NCBI GenBank assembly: GCA_033675265.1
Contig: JAUJYZ010001540.1
Coordinates: 1,124,501 to 1,188,500 of the forward strand
Length of the DNA stretch: 64,000 bases
Direction: 5' to 3'
Source of the DNA: Actinostola sp. cb2023
Lineage: Eukaryota; Cnidaria; Anthozoa; Actiniaria; Actinostolidae
Position 1 is the stretch's first letter; every line of letters starts with the position of its first letter. Made by a program: the position numbers and the translations under genes. Shown here piece after piece: positions 1 through 10,295 of this stretch. The notes under the pieces are model-generated. The model saw only the letters and a program-made list of their open reading frames with translations. It searched no databases and was not told the DNA's origin.

Positions 1-464
1 CGCTGGTATTAAAACGGAAGCCTGGACACGCGTCTGCTTTAGGAGGTTAATTCTCTGCTTGAAATTGAAATTGGAAATTTGTCGATGTCGTCATGAACGT
101 TGTCGTACCGCCGGAGACAACGTTTATTTATTTATTTTCACGATTTTCAAAGCATTTTTATTTTTTTTATTTTTACGATAATTCACTGAAGCGCCTTCGG
201 AGAAACTTCGTCGTCCTTTCGTCGGAGATCTTCGTGTGGCTACGAGCTGACGAGCACGCGCTTCGGCTCCACGCTTTAGAATATAGAAGCGGGAAAATGA
301 GCCAATGAGCTGAGGGCATTGAAGGCATGTTGGATGAAGAAAACGAGTTGGAAGCTTTGCACTGTAAAATCTTCAGTTTGACCATAAACTCGTAAAATAC
401 TTACTCTATTACGCCTTATATACTGTTATAGTCTTGGTAACGTCTTCATATTGTTCAGTATACC
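1..464 (+). promoter_or_regulatory. 5' flank and probable 5' UTR of the HMGB gene
   Basis: AT-rich sequence upstream of the HMGB start codon. I see no clear TATA box, and the small ORFs here do not resemble any protein. Part of it is presumably transcribed leader, but the transcription start cannot be set from sequence alone. Confidence 0.4.
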
Positions 465-2517
465 ATGCCTAAAGTAAGTAAGAAAGATCCTGAGAAGCCA
501 AAAGGTGCTAAAAATGCGTACAACTTCTTTCTACAAGACAACAAAGAACAGATGAAAGGAGAAGGAGCAATGTCTTTGAAAGATTTTTCCCGATCTTGTG
601 CGGCTAAATGGAAGAGCATGAGCGACGATGATAAGAAACCTTTCTATGAAAAGGCCGAGGAAGACAAAGAAAGGCACAAACAGGAGATGGCATCCTATTC
701 ACCTCCGCCAGCGATTGATGTTGGTGCAAAAAAGATGAGGAAAAAACAAGTAAAAGATCCAAACCAGCCTAAACGAAATCTGTAAGTTATTCTTTTGGCA
801 GTACTCAGTTCACAGCCTTTTACGGCTTCTTTTGGTTTATTCTGTTGTTTTTCCGTATTCGGAACCCCAAAACTTCAACAAGGTTATTATTATTATTATT
901 AACAGCTAAATCAAACTCTCACTGAACCACTGAATCAGTCTTGTCTGACTGAAATGTCAATGTCAAATCAAAGACAAAGGGCATAATACGCCCTATGCAC
1001 GAGTGCTGATTTTCGAGATCAGGATACTAGAATATTTTGACATAAAAATAACCACTGCCATCTGAAAAAGCAATTATTCATCAATATTTTTGGAAATTTT
1101 CAAAAGTATTGGATAAAATCCCGCGAAGATATCGTAAATGACATTTATAGGGATTAGTATGGGATTTTGCCGTCATGAGTACGTTGTCCGGCCCAAACCA
1201 TACATTCACTGTAAAATTTCAAAAGTTTATAATTCCGACAGAATTCACTCAAATCACATCAAACTTTGCACATATGATAATTTCAAAATGTTGTTTCATG
1301 TCATAAACTTAACTTCGTAATTACATTTTAAAATTATAATAAACTCGTTCCCAGTCCCCTGCTCTTTTTTGTAATGGCCAATACACAGCGAGATAGGCCA
1401 GAGTCGATGTCGAATCCATCCACCGACTCCACTGAGCCTGAGGTGACTAATTGTTTTAGTAGAATTACACACGTGATTATTTAAAAATATATATATATAT
1501 ATTTCAAAAGCTGGCAGCCATTTTGTCAAAATGCTGTAGGTAACTATCGAGAAATAGTCCGAAGTTCTCGACCAATCAGCGCGCTTGATTTTCTATAGTC
1601 ACCTGTGTAATTCTACTAAAGTCATATAGTGTCACTTTGTAAACGCAGACCTGTGAACTGAATTAACTGGTCTTTTAATTTGACAGGCTATACACTGAAC
1701 CACACCCATCGTTATATACACAAGTGATATTACTGATCATTTATTGAGCATGTTGCCTTTTGTTGAACTTGGGATTCATACCGTAATGATTCGAATAAGC
1801 GCCATCCTTTCACTATAAGCGCCCCCTCCCGAATAAGCGCCCCCCTGCCCTCCCCTCCCCCCAAAAATATGGTCAATCATTACTCAATATATATATATAA
1901 TAGAAGTGAATTAAGTTCTGTTATATATATTGACTCAGATTTTGGTATTTTCCGAAAATTTTTATTAGCGTCCCCTCCCTAATAAGCACCCCCCCCCTGA
2001 TAAGCACCCCCTCCCTAATAAGCACCCCTCCCTGAACTCCCAAAAAATCCAGTTACGGTAATTCAATTATTTATTCATTGTTTTTAATCTGATAATTAAA
2101 TCTTCCCTTCTCTTTTTTCGGGTGCACTTTCAATATGGAGCCTCGCTCTGTTGTGTCACCTCTTTAATTTTTGTTACTTTTTACTATTTTAGACCAGTTA
2201 GATTTTATCATATTTGTAAATAATTAACTCAATCAATCAAACAATAATTACTACCGATCTTTTTTTTCAGAAATGCCTATTTGTTCTTCCTCGCTGAAAA
2301 GCGAGCTTCAGTCAAAGATAGTCTTACTAACCCTACTGCTGGTGCTGTTGTGAAGATCTTGGGCGAAATGTGGGCAAAGACGTCCAATAAAGATAAAGAA
2401 CCGTATCAAGAATTGGCCAAGAAAGACAAAAAGAGATATGAAGACAGAATGAGAGACTACAAGAGGCAGAAGAAGCTTTCATCAACTGATTTATCTGTAG
2501 CCGAAAATGGGGTTTAG
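465..2517 (+). CDS. HMGB-like protein with two HMG boxes (two exons)
   Basis: Coding exons are 465-781 and 2271-2517, joined in phase 2 by a clean donor (CT|GTAAGT) and a polypyrimidine acceptor (TTTTTTTCAG). The product is about 187 residues. Box A spans roughly residues 8-80, with KPKGAKNAYNFF at its start and aromatic/basic helix residues (AAKWKSM, KKPFYEKA). A basic linker with DPNQPKRNLNAYLFF leads into box B at about 95-170 (LGEMWAKTS, KEPYQELA). The intron falls inside the first helix of box B. HMGB proteins bend DNA without sequence specificity and act in chromatin and transcription. The long acidic tail of vertebrate HMGB1-3 is absent; the protein ends shortly after a KRQKK stretch with only scattered acidic residues. 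I see this as an HMGB family member with a short tail; orthology to a named HMGB is not claimed. Confidence 0.9.
1454..1620. mobile_element. MITE in the HMGB intron (TTTTAGTAGAATTACAC ends)
   Basis: Imperfect terminal inverted repeats begin TTTTAGTAGAATTACACA and end with TGTGTAATTCTACTAAA, about 165 bp apart. The same terminal motif TTTTAGTAGAA opens another inverted-repeat element near 59,502, so this is likely a family of non-autonomous elements. There is no coding capacity. Confidence 0.65.
1784..2062. repeat. AATAAGCGCCCCC-type degenerate repeat in the HMGB intron
   Basis: Several copies of an AATAAGC(G/A)CCCCCTCCC motif occur in two clusters. They are bounded by ACCGTAATGATTC on the left and the inverted GTTACGGTAATTC on the right, which suggests a short inverted-repeat element. 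It is non-coding. Confidence 0.45.
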
Positions 2518-3558
2518 GTGATAATTTTAGAGCTTTTGAGATTTTGCTGTTTTGGCGTTCACATTTTTATCAATATCTTTGTTCCTTAATTTAATTTTTC
2601 CATTCAATCAACTTTCTCTCTCCCTAGCTCCTCTATTCCCTTCATTATTGGCAACTGAACTGATGAGTTACTAGATTATGTTAGGTATATAAGCAAGTTA
2701 TTGAAGTACCACATGATAAGCATGAGCATTTTGTCCTTTCAAAAGCAAGATGCTGGATTGTTAGTAGGGTAAAAATCATTTTCGTTGAGTCAAAATATTA
2801 ACAGCGGTACCCATTTTCCTTGCCATGTTTTGAAGCAAAAACATTTTCCACACGTTGCGGGCACTTCAGTTTCCGTCAAATTTTTAATAAGTTTAGCTTT
2901 CTTCAAAAGGCCACTTGTTTTTAATACTTCATGGCTAATGTTACTGTATCATGTTGATTCATTAGTATCTATTAGATAAAAAATGTATTATGACTTTGAC
3001 TGAGAAACAGCTGAACAAAGCTTTCGTATGAGAACGTTTTGGAATGAAATTGTAACTTTTATCTAAATAAAACATTGCACGTATAGCTGGTTGCTTTCTC
3101 TTCCCTGGGATCTGGGAATAACACAGTGGTTTTCAGTATTCGTAACTAAGGAGGAATTGAATTCTAAGCCAAAACACCCTGTTGAAAATTTCAAATCAGT
3201 CTCACAAACCAGTTAGTTCTGTTATATCACGTTGAAACTTTATCAGGCACAAAATTAAGAAAGTTTACGTTTGCTACACAAAAAGAAGTAAAAACAATGC
3301 AATGATTTTAGATAGTATTTTATTGCGGGGTTTATTACGCAAATGAAATGACGAACAAAATGACGAACTTGATCCTGCTTGCCAATAATACTGACAACGG
3401 GTCGTATTTTACTGAAAGGCAAAATAAGTAAAACAAAAAGTTAAGATACACAAACTGTCCATGTGAAAGGAGTACTGAGTTGGTATGGGGGAGGAGTGGG
3501 TTAATTGACGCTTAGTTCAACCACAGTCAGCCCTACCATTTCTTTTGAGGCTATTTAA
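2518..3558 (+). other. HMGB 3' UTR with poly(A) signal, then intergenic
   Basis: AT-rich sequence follows the HMGB stop codon. An AATAAA at 3066-3071 is a reasonable poly(A) signal. From about 3,100 to 3,558 I see nothing recognisable. Confidence 0.45.
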
Positions 3559-3880
3559 TATAATATACACTCGATTGCAGAAACGTTGTAGTATACATTT
3601 ATACAAATATCTAATGAGATGCAAAATGTTAAACATGCAAAAATATAACTGTTTAAGCACAAAATATTGCTGAAAATTATTGTTTTAGCCTTGTTGGATA
3701 CGACTAATGAGATGCAAAGTGTGAAACATCACTTATTTTCTTCAAATATATCAAAAACATCAATTTTAAGAAAATAAGTGATGTTTCACACTTTGCATCT
3801 CATTAGATATCTTGTATCTCATTACATTAGATATTTGTATAAATGTATACTACAACGTTTCTTCAAACGAGTGTATACAG
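3559..3880. repeat. Foldback (hairpin) repeat 1
   Basis: Two nested inverted-repeat stems. The outer arms carry GTAGTATACATTTATACAAA on the left and its complement near 3,835-3,855. The inner arms, about 40 bp, pair GATGCAAAGTGTGAAACATC (near 3,710) with GATGTTTCACACTTTGCATC (near 3,780), leaving an AT-rich loop. The small ORFs here arise from the repeat. Confidence 0.7.
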
Positions 3881-4167
3881 CTATTTCAAAAAAGGTTGGT
3901 GAAGGTTTTGTTGCATCTTGCATGTTGCATACCAAGCCCGAAATGCACTATGGGCGATGTGAATGGAGTCAGCGAAAGGTCACAACAATTATGGACTCTG
4001 GGAATTTTCCCGAACTTTGTCTTCGCAATATGGAGCAGGCATATTTTCTTCTGTATGTGCATGCTGACATTATTTATCTATGATCCACAATACATTTCGG
4101 GCTTGGTATGCAAGATGCAAGATGCAACAAAACCTTCATCAACCTTTTTTGAAATAGCTGTATTTTG
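3872..4167. repeat. Foldback (hairpin) repeat 2
   Basis: Inverted arms of about 75-80 bp. The left arm includes TTGCATACCAAGCCCGAAAT (ending near 3,942) and the right arm includes ATTTCGGGCTTGGTATGCAA (near 4,095). The arms also pair at their outer ends through ATACAGCTATTTCAAAAAAG and its complement. It abuts the previous foldback. Confidence 0.7.
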
Positions 4168-4274
4168 ATTTATTATAATTAGCCAAAGAAGAAATGGTTG
4201 GGGCTGCCTGTGGTTCAATCAAGCAGATGAACAAGCATGAAGTAATCATTGATATAATTGACTAGTACCTTCGA

Positions 4275-7200
4275 CTAGCACTGCACATTTTTGCCATATC
4301 GATTATACCGGTTGCCACGGGGTGAGTATCTAGCAACCAACCAATTTCCAGCGATTCCCACGCCAACTTTTGTTGTCTTTTTCCATACAAGTTGTGTGAA
4401 ATGCATCAAGAAAGTTGGTGGCATACGCGGAGCTCGAGTGCAATACCCATAGTACTCGTAGTCGAAGAACTCATCAGCCCTGACAATATGTACATCTATA
4501 TATTAGTGTTTCAAGTAAGTAAGAAAGAAAGAGAGCGAGAGAAAGAAAGAAAGAAAGAGGGAAAGAAAGAAAGAAAGAAAGAAAGAGGGAAAGAAAGAAA
4601 GAGAGAGAGAGAAAGAAAGAGAGAAATGAAGTAAAAAAGGCAGACGGAAAAGCAGTAAAAAAGGCAAGAGAGAAGGAAGGAAATAAGAAAGGAAGTAAGA
4701 AAGGAAGGAAGAAAGGAAGGAAGAAAGGATGAAAAGAAGGAAGAAAAGAAGGAAGAAAAGAAGGAAGAAAAGAAGGTAGAAAGGAAGGAAGAAAAGAAGG
4801 AAGAAAGGAAGGAAGATAAGAAGGAAGAAACGAAGAAAGAAAGGAAGGAAGAAATGCATGAAGAAAAGAAGAAAGAAAGGAAGGTTGAAAAGAAGGAAGA
4901 AAGGAAGGAAAAGAAGAAGGAAGAAAGGAAGAAAAAAAAGAAGGAAGAAAAGAAGGAAGAAAGGAAGAAAAGAAGGAATAAAGGAAGAAAAGAAGGACAA
5001 TGGAATGATGGATGGATGGAAGGAAGGAAGGGAGGGAGGGGGGGGGGGAAGGAAGGAAGGGAGGAAGGGAGGGGAGGAAGGAAGGGAGGGAAGGGAGGGA
5101 GGAAAGAAGGAAGGGAGGGAGGGAGGAAGGGAAGGGAGGGAGGAAGGAGGGAGGGAGGAAGGAGTGAGGGAGGGAGGGGGAGGGAGGGAGGGAGGGAGGG
5201 AGAGGGAGGAGGGAGGAGGAAGGGAGGGAGGGAAGGAGGGAGAGAGGGAGAGAGGGTGGAAGGGAGGGAGGGAGGGAAGGAGGGAAGGAAGGAAGAAAAG
5301 AAGGAAGAAAGGAAGGAAGAAAAGAAGGAAAGAAAGGAAGGAAGAAAAGAAGGAAGGAAGGGTGGAAAGAAGGAATGGAAAGGAAGGAAAGAAAAGGAAG
5401 GAAAGAAGGAAGAAAAGAAGGAAGAAGGAAGAAAAATGGAAGGATGGATGGAAGGAGGGAGGGAAGGGAGTGAGGAAGGGAAGGGAGGGAGGCCAATGGA
5501 GAGAGGGAAGGAGGGGGGGGGAGGAGAGGGAAGGAGGGAGGGAGGGAGGGAGGGAGGGAGAGAGGGAGGAAGGGAGGGAAGGAAGGAGGGAGAGAGGGAG
5601 AGAGGAAGAGAGGGAGAGAGGGAGAGAGGGGAGAGGGAGAGAGGGAGGGAGGAAGGGAGGAAGGGAGGGAGGGAGGGAAGGAGGGATGGAGGGAAGGAGG
5701 GAAGGAGGGAAGGAGAGAAAAGGGGGAAGGAGGGAAGGAGGGAAGGAAGAAAGGAAGGAAGAAAAGAAGGAAAAAAGGAAGGAATAAAAGAAGGAAGAAA
5801 AGAAGGAAGAAAGGAAGGAAAGAAGGAAGAAAGAAAAGAAGGCCAATGGAAGGATGGATGGAAGGAAGGGAGGGAGGGAGGGAAGGGAGTGAGGAAGAAG
5901 GGAGGGAGGGAGAGAGGGAAGGAGGGGGGAGAGGGAGGGAAGGAGGGAGGGAGGGAGGGAGAGGAGGGAGGAAGGGAGGGAGAGGAGGAGGAGAGAGGGG
6001 GAGAGGAGGGAGAGAGGGAGAGAGGGAGGAGAGGAGGGAGGGAGGAAGGGAGGGAGGGAGGGAGGGAGGGAGGGAAGGAGGGATGGAGGGAAGGAGGGAA
6101 GGAGAGAAAGGGGGGAAGGAGGGAAGGAGGGAAGGAGGGAAGGAGGGAAGGAGGGAAGGAGGGAAGGAGGGAAGGAGGGAAATTAGTTCGTGTTCAGTTT
6201 TACCATTCTTCCACTGCCTCTTTGCAATTTGGGTTGGACACCATCATAATGTTTTCTCCCTCGCCCGATTTACGATCGTGAACATCGCTGCCAGGAAAGC
6301 GGTTCAAATGATTAGCCCAATTCTGTGCATGCTGAGCAAGAACTGGATCCCATTGCAAAGGCTGAGCGCCATGTTTAGCTCGTACTTTGTTGTGTTCTGT
6401 TAAACAATCAGCCGCAAATGAAGCTAAACGAAAAAGTAAAAATACTTGTTATCTTTCTATTAAAGTTTCTTTCCGTCAAGAATTGTGAGAGGAAAGACGT
6501 CAACTGCACTGGCGATGCCAAAATGTAGTAAGACTTTATTTAAAGAGGGTGACACGTGACAGTATAGAAGTAAACTGTGTGAGTAGTAGTAGTAGTAGTA
6601 GTAAGACTTTATTTAAAGAGGGTGACACGTGACAGTATAGAAGTAAACTGTGTGAGTAGTAGTAGTAGTAGTAGTAAGACTTTATTTAAAGAGGGTGACA
6701 CGTGACAGTATAGAAGTAAACTGTGTGAGTAGTAGTAGTAGTAGTAAGACTTTATTTAAAGAGGGTGACACGTGACAGTATAGAAGTAAACTGTGTGAGT
6801 AGTAGTAGTAGTAGTAAGACTTTATTTAAAGAGGGTGACACGTGACAGTATAGAAGTAAACTGTGTAGTAGTAGTAGTAGTAGTAGTAAGACTTTATTTA
6901 AAGAGGGTGACACGTGACAGTATAGAAGTAAACTGTGTGAGTAGTAGTAGTAGTAGTAAGACTTTATTCAAAGAGGGTGACACGTGACAGTATAGAAGTA
7001 AACTGTGTGAGTAGTAGTAGTAGTAGTAGTAAGACTTTATTTAAAGAGGGTGACACGTGACAGTATAGAAGTAAACTGTGTGAGTAGTAGTAGTAGTAGT
7101 AGTAAGACTTTATTTAAAGAGGGTGACACGTGACAGTATAGAAGTAAACTGTGTAGTAGTAGTAGTAGTAGTAAGACTTTATTTAAAGAGGGTGACACGT

Positions 7201-7669
7201 GACAGTATAGAAGTAAACTGTGTGAGTAGTAACTAGTAGTAGTAGTAGTAAGACTTTATTTAAAGAGGGTGACACGTGACGGTATAGAAGTAAACTGTGT
7301 GAGTAGTAGTAGTAGTAGTAAGACTTTATTTAAAGAGGGTGACACGTGACGGTATAGAAGTAAACTGTGTGAGTAGTAGTAGTAGTAGTAGTAAGACTTT
7401 ATTTAAAGAGGGTGACACGTGACAGTATAGAAGTAAACTGTGTGAGTAGTAGTAGTAGTAGTAGTAAGACTTTATTTAAAGAGGGTGACACGTGACAGTA
7501 TAGAAGTAAACTGTGTGAGTAGTAGTAGTAGTAGTAAGACTTTATTTAAAGAGGGTGACACGTGACGGTATAGAAGTAAACTGTGTGAGTAGTAGTAGTA
7601 GTAGAGTAGTAGTAGTAAGACTTTACTTTTTAAAGAGGGTGACACGTGACAGTATAGAAGTAAAATGTG

Positions 7670-7705
<36 letters not shown>

Positions 7706-7754
7706 AGACTTTATTTAAAGAGGGTGACACGTGACGGTATAGAAGTAAACTGTG

Positions 7755-7787
<33 letters not shown>

Positions 7788-9170
7788 AGACTTTATTTAA
7801 AGAGGGTGACACGTGACAGTATAGAAGTAAACTGTGTGAGTAGTAGTAGTAGTAGTAAGACTTTATTTAAAGAGGGTGACACGTGACAGTATAGAAGTAA
7901 ACTGTGTGAGTAGTAGTAGTAGTAGTAAGACTTTATTTAAAGAGGGTGACACGTGACAGTATAGAAGTAAACTGTGTGAGTAGTAGTAGTAGTAGTAGTT
8001 AGACTTTATTTACAGAGGGTGACACGTGACAGTATAGAAGTAAACTGTGTGAGTAGTAGTAGTAGTAGTAAGACTTTATTTAAAGAGGGTGACACGTGAC
8101 AGTATAGAAGTAAACTGTGTGAGTAGTAGTAGTAGTAGTAGTAGTAAGACTTTATTTAAAGAGGGTGACACGTGACAGTATAGAAGTAAACTGTGTGAGT
8201 AGTAGTAGTAGTAGTAGTAAGACTTTATTTACAGAGGGTGACACGTGACAGTATAGAAGTAAACTGTGTGAGTAGTAGTAGTAGTAGTAGTAAGACTTTA
8301 TTTAAAGAGGGTGACACGTGACAGTATAGAAGTAAACTGTGTGAGTAGTAGTAGTAGTAGTAAGACTTTATTTAAAGAGGGTGACACGTGACAGTATAGA
8401 AGTAAACTGTGTAGTAGTAGTAGTAGTAGTAGTAGTAAGACTTTATTTAAAGAGGGTGACACGTGACAGTATAGAAGTAAACTGTGTGAGTAGTAGTAGT
8501 AGTAGTAGTAAGACTTTATTTAAAGAGGGTGACACGTGACAGTATAGAAGTAAACTGTGTGAGTAGTAGTAGTAGTAGTAGTAAGACTTTATTTACAGAG
8601 GGTGACACGTGACAGTATAGAAGTAAACTGTGTGAGTAGTAGTAGTAGTAGTAGTAAGACTTTATTTAAAGAGGGTGACACGTGACAGTATAGAAGTAAA
8701 CTGTGTGAGTAGTAGTAGTAGTAGTAGTAAGACTTTATTTAAAGAGGGTGACACGTGACAGTATAGAAGTAAACTGTGTAGTAGTAGTAGTAGTAGTAGT
8801 AAGACTTTATTTAAAGAGGGTGACACGTGACAGTATAGAAGTAAACTGATAAACTTGTGGCCCCAATGTGTTCACTTGGCATGATGAGATCATGTCATAA
8901 ACGACTTGATCTCTGATTCGAGGTATTTCATTATGACATTCTGGTCCCCAGGCTACCCCAAGTAACTGAAGGTGCTTCTACGTTTCATTTTATCCCACAA
9001 AAATAGCAATGCAACAACCAAGATATCGAGGAAATGATCAGAGAGAAACCAATTGCGATTGTAAAGTAATAGTTTTAGAGAATGTAATGTTACTTACGCA
9101 ATCCTGAGGTCTCGTGAAGACAAAAACCAATCAATAACACTAACAGCAAAAAAACGGTTTCTCTCATCAT
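4275..9170 (-). CDS. Secreted CAP/SCP-domain protein, canonical (three exons; CAP-2)
   Basis: Exons on the minus strand are 9170-9098, 6423-6204 and 4479-4275, about 165 residues. Exon 1 encodes a signal peptide (MMRETVFLLLVLLIGFCL, then HETSGL). Exon 2 carries the CAP core, with CLTEHNKVRAKHGAQPLQWD, AQNWANHL and GEGENIMM. Exon 3 has HFTQLVWKKTTKVGVG and RYSPRGNRYNRYGKNV. Introns are phase 1 and phase 2 (TG|G for Trp), with donors GTAAGT and GTAAAA and acceptors TTTAG and TTGTCAG. The CAP cavity tetrad seems complete: His in DVHDRK, Glu in GENI, Glu in WADE and His in MHFTQ. CAP proteins are secreted defence, development or lipid-binding proteins; the ligand here is unknown. A start-proximal TATA box lies upstream. 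Intron 1 holds a 32-copy minisatellite and intron 2 a long purine tract. No ORF over 75 codons marks the gene, so it is easy to miss. Confidence 0.88.
4510..6180. repeat. 1.7-kb polypurine tract (GAAA/GGAA/GGGA microsatellites) in CAP-2 intron 2
   Basis: Nearly uninterrupted A/G on the plus strand, built of GAAA, GGAA, GGGA and GAGA tracts with only rare pyrimidines. Similar blocks are repeated, for example GGCCAATGGA at about 5,491 and 5,841. In the CAP-2 transcript it reads as polypyrimidine. Polypurine mirror tracts can form triplex (H-) DNA. The long Ser/Leu/Pro-rich or Arg/Lys/Glu-rich ORFs in all frames are artefacts. Confidence 0.95.
6526..8850. repeat. ~70-bp minisatellite, 32 copies, with a CACGTG in each unit (CAP-2 intron 1)
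   Basis: Each unit has an almost invariant core of about 52 bp (AAGACTTTATTTAAAGAGGG, then TGACACGTGACAGTATAGAA, then GTAAACTGTG) and a variable (TAG)n spacer. I count 32 cores by their GACACGTGAC. Rare variants are TTTACAG for TTTAAAG and GACGG for GACAG. Every core includes the palindromic E-box CACGTG and a TTTAAA. Confidence 0.95.
8851..9097 (-). other. Unique part of CAP-2 intron 1
   Basis: Non-repetitive intronic sequence between the minisatellite and the exon 1 donor. I see no further exon in it. Confidence 0.5.
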
Positions 9171-9221
9171 GTGTGCTCACACTGGTTCCACAGCTATCGA
9201 CAAGTGACGAGTCTTCGTTGA

Positions 9222-9229
9222 CTTATATA
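9222..9229 (-). promoter_or_regulatory. TATA box of CAP-2
   Basis: On the minus strand TATATAAG lies about 52 bp upstream of the start codon at 9170, leaving room for a start site near 9,195 and a short leader. The match and spacing are good. Confidence 0.6.
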
Positions 9230-9795
9230 GAATGATGGTATACTTGTAGGCTGAATAGAAGACAGCGGGAAACTCCTGTGAAAGGAAATATAAATCATCA
9301 TTTTGAAATATGAAATTTGGCATTTATGCATGGTAAACCGAAAGTCGACATTCTTCGGGGGAAGGGAAGGGAAAGTGTGTGACGATGGCACCTGAGACCT
9401 TTGGAAATCGTACGTATACTTTTTAGATGATCACTGATTTGCGCATCTAATAAATAATTATTAATACGAATTACTGCTATGTTATAGCTACTAGTGCATA
9501 TTTTAGCATATATTGATCGACGACATAGGTTGGTATTTTCATCATATTTATCTAGTGGAGGTAAAAACATTCACAGAGTGGCACAGAGGTCTATCAGAAT
9601 CATGTGTAAGAAATCCAGAACTCTGTTGTAGGAGACAGAAGATGAAATCGATAGAATTCTTACCCTTTATTTTCTTCTTACAGTTATAGTCCTTAATAAA
9701 GCAACAATCATGAATTTCACTTTTACTCGGCCAATATCCCATCTGAGCGCTTGTCAAAGGAAGTTCTTCTTTTAATACTGCAGCCACAGAGACCT
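9230..9795. other. Intergenic, nothing recognised
   Basis: AT-rich single-copy-looking sequence upstream of CAP-2. The small minus-strand ORFs have no recognisable domain. Confidence 0.4.
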
Positions 9796-9845
<50 letters not shown>

Positions 9846-10238
9846 AACTTGACCCATGTTTGGGTATAGGGGTGCCGCTGAGGGTTTGAAACCCTGACCC
9901 TGTTTAGGACAAAAAAAATCTAAAATACCTACCCTGTCTAGGACAACGCCCTCTATTTTAAGATCCTGTTTAGGACAAAGGGCAAAATACACACTGTCTT
10001 CTTTTAGACAATTTTAACGTGTTTTATGTTGACTGATGACCTGCTCAAGACCGGCAACGTTTCGGATCTCGGTTGACTAAATACCGGATAAAACCATATT
10101 TAACGATGACAATCGTGCATTACCATACCCTGTTTAGGACAGACTCACATAAAATTATGATACCTTGTTCAGGGGCAGAGAGGCCCAAAACCATACCCTG
10201 TCCAGCGGCACGTCCCCGTATAACCCATATATGGGAGT

Positions 10239-10293
<55 letters not shown>
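9796..10293. mobile_element. Foldback element capped by G49 and C54 homopolymers
   Basis: A run of 49 G (9796-9844) and a run of 54 C (10240-10293) sit at the outer ends of diverged inverted arms. Reading inward, both arms carry a CCCAT...TGGGT hairpin, then a GGGG(t)GCCGCTG-like block, then repeats of CCCTGTTTAGGACA. CACAGAG occurs just outside both ends. A diverged relative (ACCCTATCCCAGACC) lies at about 62,640-62,780. Confidence 0.6.

Positions 10294-10295
<2 letters not shown>

Noticed and set aside
93..385. Small ORFs upstream of HMGB
   Set aside because: Overlapping on opposite strands, low complexity, no domain; most likely leader or promoter sequence.
4474..6403. Very long Ser/Leu/Pro-rich or Arg/Glu/Lys-rich ORFs on both strands
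   Set aside because: They are produced by the polypurine microsatellite, which contains no stop triplets in several frames.
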